From Phenylobacterium deserti (GTDB taxonomy: Bacteria > Pseudomonadota > Alphaproteobacteria > Caulobacterales > Caulobacteraceae): a stretch of 64,000 bases of DNA. Positions 1-7,926 of the stretch are shown here, one piece after another; within the stretch, counting starts at the first letter, position 1; every line of letters starts with the position of its first letter. The notes under the pieces were generated by a model that did not search any database, was not told where the DNA came from, and saw only the letters and a program-made list of their open reading frames with translations. The position numbers were made by a program, and so were the translations under genes. The DNA lies in the NCBI RefSeq assembly GCF_003254705.1, contig NZ_QFYR01000001.1, positions 744,001 to 808,000 on the forward strand. Reading direction: 5' to 3'.

Positions 1-186
1 CATCACCGGCGACGTCATCGCCGTGCAGGGCCAGAACGTGCTGCGCGGCGGCCGGATGGTGGTTAACACTCGCACTGGCGAGGGCCAGATGGAGTCCGCT
101 GGCAAGGGCCGCAACCGACCCAATCGCGTCCGCGGCGTCTTCTACCCGCAGCAGCAACAGGCGTCCGCCCCCGCCGCCAGGAGCCG

Positions 187-190
<4 letters not shown>
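1..190 (+). CDS. lptA: LptA, lipopolysaccharide transport periplasmic protein (C-terminal fragment)
   Basis: Only the last 62 codons are present, read from base 2 to the TGA at 188-190; the start lies outside the window. The peptide begins ITGDVIAVQGQNVLRGGRMV, the repetitive beta-strand pattern of the LptA/OstA fold that bridges LPS across the periplasm. The tail is Gln/Ala-rich (QQQQASAPAA) and ends in Arg, as in many alphaproteobacterial LptA proteins. The stop overlaps the GTG start of lptB by four bases (GTGA), so the two are translationally coupled. The LptA call rests on fold pattern and on the following lptB. Confidence 0.85.
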
Positions 191-957
<767 letters not shown>

Positions 958-972
958 CCCCCGACGCAGCCC

Positions 973-1689
973 TTATTCGGCGGCCTGCGCTTCCATCATC
1001 TGCCGCCAGCGCTCTGCCTTGATCTTCCCCCAGCGGGCCCGCAGCACCGCTGGCCGCTCGGGATAGCGCTCCGGCAGGAATTCGGCCCCGACCACCCGAT
1101 CCGTCCGGAATGTCCGGAAGTCGCCCCGCAGTTCGCACCACCCGACCAGCAGCCGGGTCAGCTCGTAATAGCCGATGGCGAACGGCCAGATTACGCGCGC
1201 GCTCTCCCGGTCCTTCTCGTCCCGATAGGTCATGCGGATCTTCAGTCCGCCATGGATCGCCCGGCGCACGGCCGCCATGTCGAGGCCGTCCTCCATCGGC
1301 TTCCACGCCCGCGGCGCCCGGATCGCCGGCTCCACCACCAATGGGCGCAGCTGCTCAGGAATGACGGTGCGGATCTTGGCCAGCAGGTCCTCGGCGGCGC
1401 GCGCCAGCACAGGGTCCGCCCGGCTGATCACGAACTGCGCCCCCAGCACCGCAGCTTCCACCTCGTCGGCCGTCAGCATCAGCGGCGGCAGGTCGTAGCC
1501 CTCGTCCAGCACGTAGCCGATCCCGGCCTCGCCCCGAATCGGCGCGCGCTGGCCGACCAGATCGGCGATGTCGCGATAGATGGTCCGCTTGGACGTCTCC
1601 AGCTCGGCGGCCATGGCGTCGGCAGTCACCGGCCCGCGGCTCCGGCGCAGGATCTGGATGATCTGGAACAGCCGATCGGCGCGTCTCAT
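973..1689 (-). CDS. WYL-domain transcriptional regulator (DeoR-like HTH plus WYL)
   Basis: A 238-residue one-domain-each regulator. The N-terminus has a winged HTH of the YafY type (ADRLFQIIQILRRSRGPVTA, then SKRTIYRDIADL), followed by a WYL ligand-sensing domain around residues 130-210 (MTYRDEKDRESARVIWPFAI). I chose the ATG at 1689 (MRRADRLF) because a GAGAGA ribosome site precedes it; an ATG 21 codons upstream adds a sequence unlike the family. It is convergent with lptB and divergent from rpoN, so it interrupts the usual lptB-rpoN order. The ligand and targets cannot be read from the sequence. Confidence 0.9.
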   Translation of the reverse strand: MRRADRLFQIIQILRRSRGPVTADAMAAELETSKRTIYRDIADLVGQRAPIRGEAGIGYVLDEGYDLPPLMLTADEVEAAVLGAQFVISRADPVLARAAEDLLAKIRTVIPEQLRPLVVEPAIRAPRAWKPMEDGLDMAAVRRAIHGGLKIRMTYRDEKDRESARVIWPFAIGYYELTRLLVGWCELRGDFRTFRTDRVVGAEFLPERYPERPAVLRARWGKIKAERWRQMMEAQAAE

Positions 1690-1826
1690 CTCTCTCGCCA
1701 CCTGCTGACAGTTCGTGGGCGCAAAGGGGCGCGCCGGGCCGCGCCGTGTCAATCCTGCCGGGCCGATTCGGCCGCTCCGGACGGCTTGCGCCCTGAAAGC
1801 TGTGCCTAACTGGCGTGCGAACGCAG

Positions 1827-1852
1827 ACCGCGGCGGCCTGACGCGCCGCGGT
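1827..1852. promoter_or_regulatory. 9-bp inverted repeat upstream of rpoN
   Basis: ACCGCGGCG (1827-1835) and CGCCGCGGT (1844-1852) form perfect 9-bp arms around an 8-nt spacer. The dyad lies in the 225-bp divergent region between the WYL regulator and rpoN. No U-tract follows, so an operator is more likely than a terminator. The binding protein is unknown; the adjacent WYL regulator is an obvious candidate. Apart from this dyad and the TTAACCAT motif, I see nothing definite between 1690 and 1914. Confidence 0.45.
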
Positions 1853-1870
1853 TAACCATTCGATTAAGAT
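1852..1870 (+). promoter_or_regulatory. CtrA-type motif (TTAACCAT half-site) before rpoN
   Basis: TTAACCAT at 1852-1859 matches the CtrA half-site known from Caulobacter exactly. A second TTAA follows at 1864-1867, spaced by 8 rather than the canonical 7 bases. The motif is about 55 bp upstream of the TTG start of rpoN. The match is seen directly; cell-cycle control of this promoter by CtrA is an inference. Confidence 0.45.
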
Positions 1871-1914
1871 CGGTCCCGTAGCCTCCAGCAAGAAACAGGC
1901 CACGGGGGCGAGTC

Positions 1915-3408
1915 TTGGCGCTAGGCGCACGTTTGGAGCTTCGGCAGGGCCAGGGTCTGGTCATCACGCCGCAGCTGCAGCAAGCCATCAAGCTGCTGCA
2001 GCTGTCGAACATGGAGCTCGAGGCGTTCGTCGAGGGCGAGCTGGAGCGCAACCCGCTTCTTCAGCGCGAAGAGCCGGAAGCGGAGGCCGCGCCCGAGCCG
2101 CCGCCTTCCGATGACCTTTCTACCGACCGGATCGCCGACTCTGAAGCGCGTGGCGAGATGGACGCAGCCTATGACGAGGTCTCCCCCGGCGAGCGGGCCA
2201 CCGGCGATGCGCCCGATGGCGCGGCCGATGTGGGCGGCCAGGTGGACTGGTCCAAGGCCGGGTCGGGCGGCGGCGGCTTCGACACTCTGCCGGACGATTT
2301 CGAAAGCGCCCTGACCCGCGAGAGAACGCTCGCCGAGCACCTGATGGACCAGGTGGCTGTCGCCGGCCTCACTCCGGCTGAGACGGCGGTCGCCAGCGTC
2401 CTCGTCGACGCCATCGACGAAGGCGGCTACCTGCGGGCCGAACTCGACGAGATCAGCGTCCGCCTCGGCTGCGGCCTGCGCGTGGTGGAAAAGGTCCTGA
2501 CGGTGATCCAGGGGTTCGAGCCCACCGGCATCGCCGCCCGGGACCTGCGCGAATGCCTGATGCTTCAGCTGAAGGAGCGCAACCGGTTCGACCCGGCCAT
2601 GGACGCCCTGCTGGACAACCTGCCCCTGCTGGCCAAGCGCGACATGGCCGCCTTGCGCAAGGCCTGCGGCGTCGACGACGACGACCTGCGGGAGATGGTC
2701 GCCGAACTGCGCGCCCTCACCCCTCGCCCGGGCGCCGCCTTCGGCGCCGAGCCGGCCCAGCCCGTCGCTCCGGACGTCTTCGTGCGCGAAGGCCCCGGCG
2801 GCCTTTGGCACGTGGAGCTGAACAGCGACACCCTGCCCCGCCTGCTGGTCGACCAGCGCTACTTCGCCCAGGTCAACAAGGCGGCCCGCTCCGACCAGGA
2901 AAAGACCTTCGTCAGCGAGTGTATGGCCCAGGCCAACTGGCTGGTGAAAAGCCTGGACCAGCGCGCCCGCACCATCCTGAAGGTCTCGTCCGAGATCGTC
3001 CGTCAGCAGGACGCCTTCCTGGCCTACGGCGTCGAGCACCTGCGCCCGCTGAACCTCAAGACCGTCGCCGACGCCATCGGCATGCACGAGTCCACGGTCA
3101 GCCGCGTGACCTCCAACAAGTACATCGCCACGCCCCGCGGCTTGTTTGAGATGAAGTTCTTCTTCACCTCGGCCATCGCCTCCACCGAGGGCGGCGAGGC
3201 GCACTCGGCGGAAAGCGTCCGCCACAAGATCCGCCAGCTGATCGACGCCGAGTCCGACGAGCGGCAGGTCCACTCCGACGACCGCATCGTCGAGATCCTC
3301 AAGGAGGCTGGCGTCGACATCGCCCGCCGCACCGTCGCCAAGTACCGCGAGGCGATGCGGATACCCTCATCGGTCGAGCGCCGACGGCTTCTCAAGGAAG
3401 CCGTGTAG
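1915..3408 (+). CDS. rpoN: RNA polymerase sigma-54 factor RpoN
   Basis: A 497-residue sigma-54 that directs RNA polymerase to -24/-12 promoters and needs an AAA+ activator to open them. Region I is the Leu/Gln-rich start (LVITPQLQQAIKLLQLSNME), followed by an acidic region II (about 50-110), the core-binding domain, the HTH (TVADAIGMHESTVSRVTSNK) and the diagnostic RpoN box ARRTVAKYRE at about residues 470-479. The start is a TTG at 1915 after GGGGCGAG; no ATG exists before conserved region I. It is first in a run with exoD-like, hpf and ptsN genes. In Caulobacterales, sigma-54 serves flagellar and stalk genes. Confidence 0.97.
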   Translation: MALGARLELRQGQGLVITPQLQQAIKLLQLSNMELEAFVEGELERNPLLQREEPEAEAAPEPPPSDDLSTDRIADSEARGEMDAAYDEVSPGERATGDAPDGAADVGGQVDWSKAGSGGGGFDTLPDDFESALTRERTLAEHLMDQVAVAGLTPAETAVASVLVDAIDEGGYLRAELDEISVRLGCGLRVVEKVLTVIQGFEPTGIAARDLRECLMLQLKERNRFDPAMDALLDNLPLLAKRDMAALRKACGVDDDDLREMVAELRALTPRPGAAFGAEPAQPVAPDVFVREGPGGLWHVELNSDTLPRLLVDQRYFAQVNKAARSDQEKTFVSECMAQANWLVKSLDQRARTILKVSSEIVRQQDAFLAYGVEHLRPLNLKTVADAIGMHESTVSRVTSNKYIATPRGLFEMKFFFTSAIASTEGGEAHSAESVRHKIRQLIDAESDERQVHSDDRIVEILKEAGVDIARRTVAKYREAMRIPSSVERRRLLKEAV

Positions 3409-3474
3409 CTTCCGCGCCACAGATGTAGGCGAGCCGACACAAGACGGCTTGGCGTGCGTTCATTCAGGCTCCAG

Positions 3475-4110
3475 ATGAACGCACACATGTCAGAGCCAGC
3501 CGACGACAAGGCGCCCCTTTCCGCGGTCCTTCGAGACCTTTCCCTGAACGGCGGCCCGCGGGTCTCCATCGGCGAGCTGATGGAGCGGTTCGGCGGTCGC
3601 GCCATGGGCGCCTTGCTGCTGGTCTTCGGCCTGGCCTGCGCCCTGCCGCTGCCGCCGGGCGCCACCACTGTCTTCGGCCTGCCGCTGCTTCTGCTGGCGC
3701 CTCAGCTGCTGTTCGGCGCCCGCGCCCCGTGGGTTCCCGGCAAGCTCCGCCGCCGAACCATGTCGCGCGTCGACCTGCGCACCGGTCTCAACAAGGCCCT
3801 GCCCTGGCTGGAGCGGATCGAGTCCATCTCCCGGCCGCGCTTCTCCTTCCTGTTCGGCGGAACGGGTCAGCGGATCATCGGCCTGGTCTGCACGCTCTTG
3901 GCGTTCGTGCTGATTCTGCCGATCCCGCTCGGCAACATGCTGCCGGCCGCTTCGGTAACCGTGCTGTCGCTGGCGCTGGTGCAGCGCGATGGCGCTCTGG
4001 CTCTGATCGGCTATGCCCTCGCCGTGGCCAGCGTCGGTGTTTTGGTGCTCGCCGCCGGTCTGATCATGCACGCCGCGCAGCATCTGATCGCGATCATCAC
4101 GTCGGCTTGA
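3475..4110 (+). CDS. ExoD family membrane protein (exopolysaccharide synthesis protein)
   Basis: A roughly 211-residue integral membrane protein with the ExoD pattern: a soluble N-terminal stretch (SIGELMERFGGRAMGALLLV), a hydrophobic hairpin with ALPLPPGATTVFGLPLLLLA, an amphipathic linker with RP repeats, and two or three C-terminal membrane segments. ExoD was first linked to exopolysaccharide and alkaline tolerance in rhizobia; its biochemical role is unknown. Starts at 3454 (GTG), 3475 and 3487 (both ATG) are possible and none has a strong ribosome site; I took 3475. It sits between rpoN and hpf, which are usually adjacent, so it looks inserted into that block. Confidence 0.85.
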   Translation: MNAHMSEPADDKAPLSAVLRDLSLNGGPRVSIGELMERFGGRAMGALLLVFGLACALPLPPGATTVFGLPLLLLAPQLLFGARAPWVPGKLRRRTMSRVDLRTGLNKALPWLERIESISRPRFSFLFGGTGQRIIGLVCTLLAFVLILPIPLGNMLPAASVTVLSLALVQRDGALALIGYALAVASVGVLVLAAGLIMHAAQHLIAIITSA

Positions 4111-4142
4111 CACCATATGCGGACGGGCGCGTTCATGACGCC

Positions 4143-4778
4143 ATGCAAGTCCAAGTCACCGGCAAACACGTCGATCTCGGCGATGCGCTGCGCTCGCGGA
4201 TCGAGGACCAACTCACCAGTTCCATCAGCAAGTATTTCGATCGCGGCGGCGGCGCCGACGTGGTCGTCATGCGGGAGGGAAATTCCTTCAAGGTGGACTG
4301 CGCGGTCACCCTGGCTTCCGGCCAGCAGTTGACCACGCACGGCCTTGGCGGCGACGCCCACATGGCGTTCGACCAGGCCCTGGCCAAGATGGACAAGCGG
4401 GTCCGCCGCTACACGCGCAGGCTCAAGGATCACCACCAGCAAGCCCTGGCCAAGCAACAGGAAGTGGCCGCCTACTTCGTTCTCCAGCCCACCGATTTCG
4501 AAGACGACGACGAGGACTCCGACGACAACGGGTCAGCTGAAAGCTTCCCCGAGCCGATGGTCATCGCCGAGACGGAGCGCCCCGTCCGCACCATGACGGT
4601 CTCCATGGCCGTGATGGAGCTCGACATCACTGAAGCTCAAACAATCGTGTTCCGGAACGCCGCGCACGGCGGGCTGGCCGTGGTATATCGCCGGCCCGAC
4701 GGAAACATCGGCTGGATCGATCCGGAGCGCACGAAAGGCGCCGCCGGAGCGGGAGCGGACGGAACCGCTGCGGGCTGA
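4143..4778 (+). CDS. hpf: Long-form ribosome hibernation promoting factor HPF
   Basis: A 211-residue protein starting MQVQVTGKHVDLGDALRSRI. The N-terminal S30AE domain (about 1-105) binds the 30S subunit in stationary phase. An acidic linker (EDDDEDSDDN) leads to the C-terminal dimerisation domain (about 145-200, MSVMELDITEAQTIVF-like with NIGWIDPE), so this is the long form that makes 100S dimers without RMF. The ATG at 4143 was chosen because the S30AE domain begins exactly there. It follows the exoD-like gene by 32 bp and precedes ptsN, the common proteobacterial order rpoN-hpf-ptsN. Confidence 0.95.
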   Translation: MQVQVTGKHVDLGDALRSRIEDQLTSSISKYFDRGGGADVVVMREGNSFKVDCAVTLASGQQLTTHGLGGDAHMAFDQALAKMDKRVRRYTRRLKDHHQQALAKQQEVAAYFVLQPTDFEDDDEDSDDNGSAESFPEPMVIAETERPVRTMTVSMAVMELDITEAQTIVFRNAAHGGLAVVYRRPDGNIGWIDPERTKGAAGAGADGTAAG

Positions 4779-4800
4779 CGGCGCTTCGACATCCGTCACA

Positions 4801-4829
4801 TCGCGGCGCTAGAGTGACGTGCGCCGCGA
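4801..4829. promoter_or_regulatory. 9-bp inverted repeat between hpf and ptsN
   Basis: TCGCGGCGC (4801-4809) and GCGCCGCGA (4821-4829) form perfect 9-bp arms with an 11-nt loop in the 72-bp hpf-ptsN gap. There is no T-run on either side, so a simple intrinsic terminator is unlikely. It could be an operator, an attenuating hairpin or an mRNA-stability element for ptsN. Confidence 0.45.
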
Positions 4830-4850
4830 GTACGGGTAGTTAGTGGACCA

Positions 4851-5324
4851 ATGCAAATCGGCGACCTCCTCGATCGCAATGCGATTTCCCTGCGCGTCAG
4901 CGCGGCCAATAAGCGCCAGACCCTGGCGCTTATTGCGGAGCTCGCCGCCCGCAACCTCAAGCTCGAAGCGGGCGTCGTTCTCGACGCCCTCACCGAGCGG
5001 GAGCAGGCCGGCTCCACCGGCGTGGGCCACGGCGTCGCTGCGCCTCACGCCCGGCTGGAGGGGCTGGACCGGATGCGCGGCGTGTTCGTGCGCCTGGAGC
5101 AGCCTGTCGAGTTCGAAGCGGTGGACGACCAGCCGGTCGACCTGATCTTCGCCCTCTTCGCACCCAAGGACGCCGGCTCCGAACACCTGCGCGCTCTGGC
5201 ACGCGTGTCGCGCCTGCTTCGCCAGGCGGATCTGCGTGAACAGCTGCGTCAGGCCCGCACCGCGGACGCGGTCTACGCCTTGCTGGTTCACGACACCGGC
5301 GCCGCCCGCTCGTCGGCGGCCTGA
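4851..5324 (+). CDS. ptsN: PTS IIA-like nitrogen regulatory protein PtsN (EIIA-Ntr)
   Basis: A 157-residue EIIA-Ntr, the output protein of the nitrogen phosphotransferase chain PtsP-PtsO-PtsN. The start MQIGDLLDRNAISLRV fits the family, and the phosphorylated His is His66 in GVAAPHARLE. Unphosphorylated or phosphorylated PtsN controls potassium transport, stress responses and, in Caulobacter, (p)ppGpp through SpoT; which of these applies here is inference. The gene ends the rpoN block and is followed 22 bp later by a strong intrinsic terminator. The last dozen residues are a variable Ala/Ser tail. Confidence 0.96.
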   Translation: MQIGDLLDRNAISLRVSAANKRQTLALIAELAARNLKLEAGVVLDALTEREQAGSTGVGHGVAAPHARLEGLDRMRGVFVRLEQPVEFEAVDDQPVDLIFALFAPKDAGSEHLRALARVSRLLRQADLREQLRQARTADAVYALLVHDTGAARSSAA

Positions 5325-5346
5325 TCGCTGACACAGCTCTGAAACG

Positions 5347-5374
5347 AAAAAGGCCGGCGCGAGCCGGCCTTTTC
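5347..5374. terminator. Bidirectional intrinsic terminator between ptsN and DUF1150 gene
   Basis: AAGGCCGGC and GCCGGCCTT form a perfect 9-bp stem with a GCGA loop, flanked by A-run on the left and TTTTCC on the right. It can therefore stop transcription from both convergent units, the ptsN operon and the hsp20-DUF1150 operon. Confidence 0.85.
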
Positions 5375-5412
5375 CTCGTGTCTGAAACCCTCCCTCAGGA
5401 GGGCCGCCGTCG

Positions 5413-5667
5413 CTAATGGACGGACACCGGCGCCAGCTCGTGCGCCAGGGCGGCGGCCATCGCCGAGTCGCGGTCCGTCAGCACGGCGAGACGTTCGCCA
5501 TCTGCACGGTGCACCGCATAAAGAGTTTGTTCGGGATCGAGCTCGAACTCGTCCGCGGTCGTCGTCGGAACGCTGTCCAGGATCTCGGCGGCCTTGATCG
5601 GACGCACATAGACCAGGTTCGGAGCGCCGAGGGCGGCGAAAGCTTCAGTTGTCAACACCGGTGTCAT
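5413..5667 (-). CDS. DUF1150 family protein downstream of hsp20
   Basis: An 84-residue protein with the DUF1150 core NLVYVRPIKAAEIL at about residues 17-30, followed by ALYAVHRADGERLAVLTDR-like strands. The family is small, alphaproteobacterial, and of unknown function; it commonly sits right behind a small heat-shock protein gene, as here. The ATG at 5667 has a GGAGGT ribosome site. It is probably co-transcribed with hsp20 and ends before the bidirectional terminator. Its role in heat or proteostasis is inferred from context only. Confidence 0.88.
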   Translation of the reverse strand: MTPVLTTEAFAALGAPNLVYVRPIKAAEILDSVPTTTADEFELDPEQTLYAVHRADGERLAVLTDRDSAMAAALAHELAPVSVH

Positions 5668-5773
5668 AGGACCACCTCCGAAAATTTGAACGCCTCGAAC
5701 GGTCGCCGGTTCAGCCGACCACTGAGGATTGGCGTCGGAACCCGCACGCCGAAGCTTGTATTTGCTACTTTTT

Positions 5774-6196
5774 TCAGCCGGCTGCCCGGATCGGGATCGT
5801 TTGGACCCGCGTCTCCGGCTCGGGGCGGGCCACGATGATGTGAAGCAGGCCGTGCTCCAGCACCGCCTCGTCCACCAGCATGCCGTCCGCCAGCACGAAG
5901 CTGCGCACGAAGCCTCGGGCCGCGATTCCGCGATGCAGGAAAGTCTCCTCGGGCTTGGGGGTCTCGCCTTCGCGGCGGCCCTGCACCGTGAGCTGCCGAC
6001 CCTCGACGGTCACCGCGAGCTGATCGGGCGTGAAGCCGGCCACGGCCAGGGTGATGCGAAGACGGCCTTCCCCGAGGTCTTCCACGTTGTAGGGCGGATA
6101 GCTCTCGGCGGCGGCCTTTGCGGCGCGCTCGATGAGGCTGCGGGTATGATCGAAGCCCAGCAGGAACGGGCTGTCGAAAAGGATCGACCTGTTCAT
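5774..6196 (-). CDS. Small heat-shock protein, Hsp20/IbpA family
   Basis: A 140-residue alpha-crystallin-type chaperone that holds unfolded proteins for refolding by DnaK/ClpB. The N-terminus MNRSILFDSPFLLGFDHTRS and PPYNVE segment are typical of rhizobial class A IbpA; the alpha-crystallin domain spans about 38-125 (LRITLAVAGFTPDQLAV, GRREGE, FLHRGIAARGFVRSFVLADG). The C-terminal I-x-I-like anchor is IPIRAAG. The ATG at 6196 is fixed by the AGGA ribosome site 8 nt upstream, which lies inside a ROSE hairpin. A sigma-32-like promoter and the thermometer give heat control at two levels. Confidence 0.95.
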   Translation of the reverse strand: MNRSILFDSPFLLGFDHTRSLIERAAKAAAESYPPYNVEDLGEGRLRITLAVAGFTPDQLAVTVEGRQLTVQGRREGETPKPEETFLHRGIAARGFVRSFVLADGMLVDEAVLEHGLLHIIVARPEPETRVQTIPIRAAG

Positions 6197-6226
6197 TCGA
6201 AGAGTCCTCGTGCGAAGCGACTCTCC
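6197..6226 (-). promoter_or_regulatory. ROSE-type RNA thermometer in the hsp20 leader
   Basis: In the minus-strand mRNA the hairpin GGAGAGUC...GACUCUUC (arms at 6219-6226 and 6199-6206) carries the ROSE signature UCGCU (6216-6220) paired with the ribosome site AGGA (6205-6208). U-A, C-G, C-G and U-A pair while the middle G is bulged, exactly as in the known consensus U-Y-GCU/AGGA. The AGGA is 8 nt from the ATG. Melting at high temperature would free it. The pairing is visible; the thermal response is from knowledge of the family. Confidence 0.8.
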
Positions 6227-6270
6227 GGTCGAACCGCCCTGGAGCGGCGCGGCTCGGCCGGACACCTCCT

Positions 6271-6299
6271 ATTTGGGCGCCCGGCGCAGCCTTTTCAAC
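6271..6299 (-). promoter_or_regulatory. Sigma-32-like heat-shock promoter of hsp20
   Basis: Reading the minus strand, GTTGAAA (6293-6299) is separated by 15 nt from CCCAAAT (6271-6277), close to the RpoH consensus CTTGAAA-N14-CCCCATNT. Transcription would start near 6264, giving a leader of about 65-70 nt that contains the ROSE hairpin. The -35 box abuts the stop codon of the upstream lipoprotein gene. Confidence 0.65.
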
Positions 6300-6302
6300 G
6301 CG

Positions 6303-7010
6303 TCAGGCGCCCGGTGCGGGAGCTGGCGCGGGAGCCGCGGCGCCCTCCGGCGGCGCTGGCGGTTGCGGCGCCGCCGCGACGGCCACCTGCCGGATCACGA
6401 ACTCGCCGCCCGGCGCATCGTCGCTGTCGAACCGCAGCTGGTCGATGGCCGAGTTGGCCCAGTCGCTGGCGGCCGGCATCTGACGCATGTCGTAGACCAG
6501 GGTCATGGTCTCGCCGACCTCCGGCCCGCGCATGTCCTTGGCATTGCCGCGGAACTGCTCGGCCGCCTGGTGCTGCGCCGTTATGTAGAACAAGGCCCCC
6601 GCCCATTGGCCGCCGGCCTTCACCCGCGTCAGCCGCACCAGCACCAGCGGATAGCGCCCGCCGGGGATGTCGAGGCCCTTGGGCGACAGCAAGATGGCGT
6701 CCGCGCCGCGGTTCACCAGCCGCAGGCCGCCGCTCGGCTCGATCGTAGCTTCGGCGTTCGAGGCGGTGAAGCCGTCCGTGGCGCCGTCAAAGGTCCACAG
6801 CCGCGCGGTGTGCAGCGCTTGGCCGTCCATCTCGAAGACGCCCGCCTGCGCATTCCACTTCGCCAAGCCCGGCCGCTCGGCCGAGCCCAGGGGCGGCGCG
6901 CGGTCGGCATAGGGCGGCGCGGGCTCCGGCGGCGGGTGGCGCGGCTTGGCCTCGTCGCAGGCCGCCAGGCCCACTGCCGCCGCCGCCAGAATGCACGCCC
7001 ATGTCCGCAT
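6303..7010 (-). CDS. Predicted lipoprotein with a carbohydrate-binding-like beta-sandwich
   Basis: A 235-residue predicted lipoprotein: MRTWACILAAAAVGLAAC gives a signal with lipobox LAAC at residue 18. A Pro-rich linker (PRHPPPEPAPP) follows, then a domain around residues 60-205 with the pattern WTFDGATDGFTASNA, LRLVNRGADAILLSP and IDQLRFDSDDAPGGEFVI, which resembles the jelly-roll modules seen in cell-surface polysaccharide proteins. The C-terminus is Ala/Pro-rich. The ATG at 7010 has AAGGAC upstream. I do not recognise a named family; sugar binding is an inference from the pattern. It is on the same strand as hsp20 but hsp20 has its own promoter. Confidence 0.75.
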   Translation of the reverse strand: MRTWACILAAAAVGLAACDEAKPRHPPPEPAPPYADRAPPLGSAERPGLAKWNAQAGVFEMDGQALHTARLWTFDGATDGFTASNAEATIEPSGGLRLVNRGADAILLSPKGLDIPGGRYPLVLVRLTRVKAGGQWAGALFYITAQHQAAEQFRGNAKDMRGPEVGETMTLVYDMRQMPAASDWANSAIDQLRFDSDDAPGGEFVIRQVAVAAAPQPPAPPEGAAAPAPAPAPGA

Positions 7011-7134
7011 GACTTGTCCTTCGCCGGTGCGCCCCTTAGAGCCCGCAGTCCTTGCTGCTGGCGCCGAGGCCGCCATGCTGCAAGGCTCGTTGCCCCTGCG
7101 CCCGATTGCGGCGCGCCGTCAATAGGACCGGAAC

Positions 7135-7926
7135 TTGCGCCGCCCCCGACTGGCCATCATCGGCAGCTGCGTGACGCGGGACATCCCCGGGGTCATGGGG
7201 CTCGAGGACGTCGTGAAGCCCCACCTGCTCTATCTGGCGCGCGGCAGCTTCGCGAGCCTGTTCGCCCCGCCCGTTCCAGGCTTGGCGGCGCCGGAAACGG
7301 CCCCGGCCGATCTGACGCCCTGGGAGTTTCGGGTCATCTACGACGACCTTCTCAAGCGCGCCGCCGAAAAGCTCGTGGCGTTCGCGCCCACCCACCTGGT
7401 GGTCGACTTCATTGAGGAACGCTTCGACTTGCTGGTCGGGACCGGCACGGCAGCCACCTACAGCTGGGAGCTGCACAGGGCCGGTCTACGTGACCAGCCG
7501 CCGCTGGACACCTTCACCCACCTGTCCCGACACGCGCCCGAAGCGTTCGATCTGTGGCGATCCGGCCTGGAGGCCTTCGTGCGCTTCCTGCGCGAGACGC
7601 TGCCGAACACGCGCCTGATCTTCCACGACGCCCGCTGGGCGCTGGACTACATGGAAGACGGCCAGCGTCGTCCCTTCGACCCCGACCGGGTGATCTGGCC
7701 CGGCATCCCGGCCAACATCGACGACCACAACCAGCTCCTCGAACGCTACAGCCAGGCCATGCGCCAGGCCGCCCCGAACGCCTTCTACGTCCGCGCGCCG
7801 GCCGACCTCACCCTCGGGGACGCCGCGCACCGCTGGGGCCTCAGCCCCTTCCACTATGGCGAGGCTTACTACCGCTACGTCTGGCGCCGCCTGGGCGAGC
7901 TGGGCGTAGAGTTCAGCCCAGCCTGA
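7135..7926 (+). CDS. DUF6270 domain protein, SGNH-like fold suspected
   Basis: A 263-residue cytosolic protein beginning [17 protein letters not shown], the GSCxTRD opening of the DUF6270 family found in polysaccharide and surface-glycan neighbourhoods. Later motifs include [15 protein letters not shown] and the C-terminal [16 protein letters not shown], where the Ser/His could match an SGNH-type esterase arrangement; that is inference. Start is TTG at 7135 with AGGACCG upstream. It is divergent from the lipoprotein gene and its last 14 bases overlap the end of copA on the other strand. Substrate unknown. Confidence 0.75.
   Translation: MRRPRLAIIGSCVTRDIPGVMGLEDVVKPHLLYLARGSFASLFAPPVPGLAAPETAPADLTPWEFRVIYDDLLKRAAEKLVAFAPTHLVVDFIEERFDLLVGTGTAATYSWELHRAGLRDQPPLDTFTHLSRHAPEAFDLWRSGLEAFVRFLRETLPNTRLIFHDARWALDYMEDGQRRPFDPDRVIWPGIPANIDDHNQLLERYSQAMRQAAPNAFYVRAPADLTLGDAAHRWGLSPFHYGEAYYRYVWRRLGELGVEFSPA

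Noticed and set aside
7135..7926. DUF6270 gene and CopA as one defence or toxin module
   Set aside because: They are convergent with overlapping 3' ends and no toxin, nuclease or immunity feature is present.
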